Assembly: GCA_947095535.1 (NCBI GenBank)
Contig: OX352772.1
Coordinates: 216,432,222 to 216,496,221, forward strand
Length of the DNA stretch: 64,000 nucleotides
Direction of reading: 5' to 3'
From: Poecilobothrus nobilitatus
Lineage: Eukaryota > Arthropoda > Insecta > Diptera > Dolichopodidae
Shown: positions 60,951-64,000 of the stretch, in pieces
Numbering within the stretch: position 1 is the first letter of the stretch
Layout of the letters: the number at the start of each line of letters is the position of its first letter
The notes under the pieces: generated by a model
Databases searched by the model: none
The model's input: the letters and a program-made list of their open reading frames with translations, nothing else
What the model was told of the DNA's origin: nothing
Translations under genes and position numbers: made by a program

Positions 60951-61604
60951 TTATGGAGGATGAAGGGAAAAATTTGGATAGTTATTTTGAAGAAGGATGT
61001 TAGTGTTCTTCTTGAATTTCGATATATCGTACACAAATGAATTACCAACTTTTGGGAACATACGTGGGTATAAGGTTCCATAAACGCGACATGCGCATGA
61101 CAATCGAATTTCCGAATGCTGTATTGCGCCATTTTGCCAGTTCGACAGTGTATGGGTGGGCATCTGTTGCACTCCTCGTTTCACGTTGGAAAACTTGAGT
61201 GGATGCATCAATTGTTTTATTTCTTTAGAGCAGATGTTCACCCCTACAAGGTATCTATGAAAAAGGGTCAATGACCCAATAGTACGACGATGCCAAAGTG
61301 GAGTGAGCGTTGAGGTAACACTGGGGTCGCCAATAAGGCGAATAGCTCTGTTTTGCACTTTGTCGAGATAACCCAGCGCTGTTTGGGGTGCTCCAGCCCA
61401 AATATGTGCGTTATACTCCATTTTCGGCCTAATGTACATTTTATAGATGTTGAGAAGATCGGAAGGAGAAGAGTAAGCTTTAGAGCGGTACAAGAAATCT
61501 AGACATTTAGCAGCATGCTTAGCTATACAAAAAATATGATTTGACCAAGTCAATTTCTGATTTAACTCGATGCCCAGAATGTTTAAATCTGTTGAGTGCT
61601 GCAA
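60951..61604 (-). pseudogene. LINE-C ORF2, C-terminal part of the reverse transcriptase
   Basis: The longest clean frame of the window, 217 residues. It has NILGIELNQKLTWSNHI (RT thumb-proximal block), KAYSSPSDLLNIYKMYIRP, MEYNAHIWAGAPQTAL, VQNRAIRLIGDP, PLWHRRTIGSLTLFHRYLVG and FPKVGNSFVYDISKFKKN near the end. These are typical of Jockey-superfamily LINE proteins. The frame continues upstream (to ~61,800) with ELNNDLAKIQKCGEINRVYL and NIKKTQCCLISRK. The Met at 61,604 is internal, not a start. Confidence 0.82.
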
Positions 61605-61799
61605 AGCTTCACCATGAAAAGTCGAGTTGGGTGTAGTAGTAGCTACTTTGCGCGAGATTAAACAGCATTGCGTTTTTTTGATGTTTAAATAAACTCTGTT
61701 AATTTCACCGCATTTTTGGATTTTCGCTAAATCATTATTTAGCTCACTGATAGTGAAGTTTCTTGCTGTTCTATTAATTTGGTGATTAATTTGGTGATT

Positions 61800-62600
61800 A
61801 AAATCGTTTCACTTCCAGCTTTCCTATTTTTAGAAAACTTGATATTCTTCCGCTCCGTCACCTGTATTTCTATAAAACTCTGAAAATATTCTTTACAAAG
61901 TCGGGCTATTTAACTCAACGTCATATTTCAAACTATAATTTAAGAATTAATCATAGTAATTTTGCTGTGATTCCTCGAGCCCGCACTTCTCATTTTGGTC
62001 ACTTCTTCGATATTCTTGCTCCAAAAATTTTTAATCAACTTCCTAGCTTTATAAGAAATGACAGGAATCCATCTTCTTTTTCTTCTAATGTACGTCAATG
62101 GCTTTTTCAATTTAGCATATCAGAAATTGAATATTTATCTCTGAATTTAATATAATTTTAACATAAATTTCATTTTTAATATAATTATTTTTTAATGTTT
62201 ACTTTTTTCTTGTAATTTTTATTATATTTTGTGTTCTTCCTCAAATTTTGAAATCTTGAAATGCTTATAAAATTATTTTTAAAATTCATAAAATTGTTTT
62301 AAAAATTCTATATTACTGTACACTTATTTTCTATTTTTTATTACTTCTTTTTAACCCCACAGTTAGTTAATAAGTTTGTAAGTTTCTATTTTATTTTAAA
62401 TATATCTTTTACTTTTATTTAGTTTTAGACGGATCCATCGCTACTTATACATATTAGTATAAAAGATGGACCTTTTTTAATTATTTCCTAATTAGTATTC
62501 CTAAGCTAACTATAACTTGTATTATATATATTTTGTTATTATTAGTTATATCACATATGTATTTTTAGTTGGAAATAAAATTGAATTGAATTGAATTGAA
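61800..62600 (+). mobile_element. LINE-D: 5'-truncated LINE nested in LINE-C
   Basis: Opposite in orientation to its host. An open frame from ~61,802 to 62,157 reads RKLDILPLRHLYFYKTLKIF, FAVIPRARTSHFGHFFDILA and PKIFNQLPSFIRND, an RT C-terminal tail (APKIFNxLP motif) of another LINE family. A ~420-bp untranslated tail follows and ends in tandem TTGAA units (62,579-62,600), the usual simple-repeat 3' end of some non-LTR families. It separates the LINE-C FADD block (NRCGI) from its continuation (INRTARNFTISELNNDL). Confidence 0.78.
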
Positions 62601-63610
62601 TAATACCACAGCGGTTATGAACTTCATAGGAAGCTACAAGGGTGCTGTCATCTGCGAAACTATGCATTGCATTGGAGGTAATTGAAAGTAGGTCATTTAT
62701 AAATATTAAGAAGAGAGTGGGTGGATATTGATAAATATTAAGAAGTACCCGTAGGGTGAATACACGAAGTAAAGGAAAGATAAAAAAGGTTGCGTAGACG
62801 TTTTGAAATACTTGAATAGGTATTTTTAAGAAGCATGGAAGTGATACCATCTGGACCGGCTGATTTTTTTGCATCAAGATTTTTCAAGATTTTCATCACT
62901 GCTCTCGTCCTAAAGTATATTTTACCGAAGGAGTAGTAAACTTCATAAACATTTGGTGTCTTTAAAGTTGACTAAGGCAGGGTCGAGTTGAAAGAGAACT
63001 GCTTGCCAAACAAGTACGCTTTCTCTTTGGAATCTGACACAATCATGTTATTAATATCCACAAGCGGAGGAAAAGAAGACCCGCTAGCGTCTTCTTTTAA
63101 ACTTTTTGCTAATGACCAAAAGGATTTGATATTCTTAGGCATGTGGATAAGTTTGCGTTTCAACTTTAGGTTGAATAAGAATTCTTGCCTGTTGATAATT
63201 CTCTTGCACCTGTTTCGAACCACTATATAGTTTGCCCTGAGAGGCTCTGACCTATTGCTTTGATACAGTTTAAAAGCCTCCTTCTTTTTAAAAATGGCTT
63301 CAAAAATGTATGACCTGCTTTATAACAAGGATTATTACCCAAACATAGTGGATGGTTGGGCTAGAACATTTGAATTTATTAAGAGTGTTGAAAGTTGTGT
63401 CATTTTTAATATAGATGACGATACCTCTTTTAGACACGAAATGTGAAACGAGTGTGTAGCCAGTATTATTAAAATTCTGGCCGTTAACTTGAGTTTCACA
63501 TACGGCAAGAATTGCTGGTTTGCTAGAATTTAAATGGCAAGCGACGGCATTAAAATTCGTCTGTAAACCGCGTTTATTGTAGAAATCTACATTAAAATTA
63601 GTAATTTTGT
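62601..63610 (-). pseudogene. LINE-C ORF2, endonuclease fragment, linker and RT catalytic box
   Basis: 63,600-63,350: FNVDFYNKRGLQTNFNAV, ILAVCETQVNGQNF (the catalytic-Glu block) and SKRGIVIYIKNDTTF; the rest of the endonuclease is deleted. 63,223-62,972: VVRNRCKRIINRQEF and SFWSLAKSLKEDASGSSFPP, VSDSKEKAYLFGKQF, the linker before the RT. 62,930-62,840: VMKILKNLDAKKSAGPDGIT. Then comes a jump over roughly 110 residues of fingers and palm to LFLIFINDLLSITSNAM and HSFADDSTLVASYEV, with the FADD catalytic box. It ends at the LINE-D insertion. Confidence 0.78.
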
Positions 63611-63782
63611 AAAATTTTAAAAATCAATAAAAGTAAAAATCAACAAATTAAAATTTAAAATTAAATAAAAAAGTGAAATATCAAATTAAAATTTAAATTA
63701 ATAAAGAAACAATAAAAATTATATGTATACGATATCAATACCGCGAACTTGATAACACAATTTGTTTGTAAATTAAATTAAA
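63611..63782. other. A/T-rich low-complexity junction between LINE-C and Polinton
   Basis: Runs of aaaattaaa and taaattaaattaaat with no coding signal. The 5' edge of LINE-C cannot be placed exactly here. Confidence 0.5.
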
Positions 63783-63995
63783 TTAAATAAGTGATCTTAA
63801 TTTTTTTTTATACTTTTGTAATTGGATTGTTACTTTTTTACTTAGATTATAATTACCTTTTAAAATATTTAAAGAGATTTCCCAAAATGTTTTTATTACT
63901 TCAGGGTTACTGTGTTTTATAATTACTTTCTGGAATTTTGGTTTAGATGTTTTTAATAGGTGCAATATATGACGATTAGTCTTCAAATATTTCAT
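63783..63995 (-). pseudogene. Polinton small basic gene, N-terminal half
   Basis: A 70-residue frame rich in Lys: RHILHLLKTSKPKFQKVI, VIKTFWEISLNILKGNYNLS, QLQKYKKKLRSLI. The HLLxxxKPKxRKAII...LNxLxGNxxLxxxxKxxLxxYKxxLRxL pattern belongs to small proteins encoded next to the Polinton penton and DNA-packaging genes. It ends at LRSLI, where the reading enters A/T-rich sequence. The expected continuation is found ~3 kb away at 60,725. It may start outside the window. Confidence 0.55.
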
Positions 63996-64000
63996 ATTCC

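Larger units (their letters stand above)
60738..63610 (-). mobile_element. LINE-C: non-LTR retrotransposon inserted in the Polinton
   Basis: Minus-strand LINE. The 3' end is at 60,738 (A-run seen as T on +), preceded by an untranslated tail shared with the fragment at 52,812-53,312. Going up the - strand: RT C-terminus, a nested LINE-D, the FADD box, a linker, and an endonuclease start at ~63,600. ORF1 is absent (5' truncation or deletion). Confidence 0.82.

Overview
The window reads as AT-rich, gene-poor heterochromatin or repeat-rich DNA from an insect. A higher fly (Diptera) is my best guess. This rests on Helentron/DINE-like elements with GTCC/GGAC tetranucleotide tracts and on the mix of Penelope, Jockey-like LINE and Polinton relics. 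The species call is inference. I see no intact host protein-coding gene. Every recognisable coding stretch belongs to a decayed mobile element.

Region 1 (1-41,419) is one large satellite array with a unit of about 460-540 bp. Bases 1-7,779 run in one orientation and 7,780-41,419 in the opposite one, so there is a sharp inversion junction. Full-length units carry a ~69-bp tRNA-like module (A-box-like and B-box-like motifs) followed at once by a run of 12-18 T, the layout of a type 2 RNA polymerase III gene. I count 15 modules on the + strand and about 30 on the - strand. From ~27.9 kb to the end of the array every unit has lost the same ~63 bp, which removes the B box and most of the module. 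The left arm shows alternating A/B unit types (~1.06-kb dimers), and several multi-unit blocks are duplicated. A ~2.2-kb non-autonomous Helentron-like element with 11 internal ~146-bp repeats sits inside one unit (11,940-14,113).

Region 2 (41,420-50,200) holds relics next to the array: a Penelope-like element with a reverse transcriptase fragment missing its YVDD box plus a GIY-YIG domain; a ~1.25-kb non-autonomous element with a 14-bp inverted end motif and a duplicated ~463-bp module; a minus-strand LINE (LINE-A) with PHD-like and CCHC zinc motifs and an Asn-rich tail in ORF1, then an endonuclease; and a second, inverted copy of the Helentron-like element.

Region 3 (50,200-64,000) is a nest of insertions. 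LINE-B (+, 51.2-53.8 kb) is interrupted by the 3' end of a second family (LINE-C type). From ~56 kb to the end lies a decayed Polinton/Maverick: a protein-primed DNA polymerase B pseudogene (+), a penton-like capsid pseudogene (-), and a basic small protein gene (-). That last gene appears split by a ~3-kb LINE-C copy, which is itself split by a 5'-truncated LINE-D. The history can be read as Polinton, then LINE-C, then LINE-D.

The features do not form a working pathway. The one system that could still be active is the tRNA-like satellite, whose thousands of bases of repeated Pol III-type modules may be transcribed.
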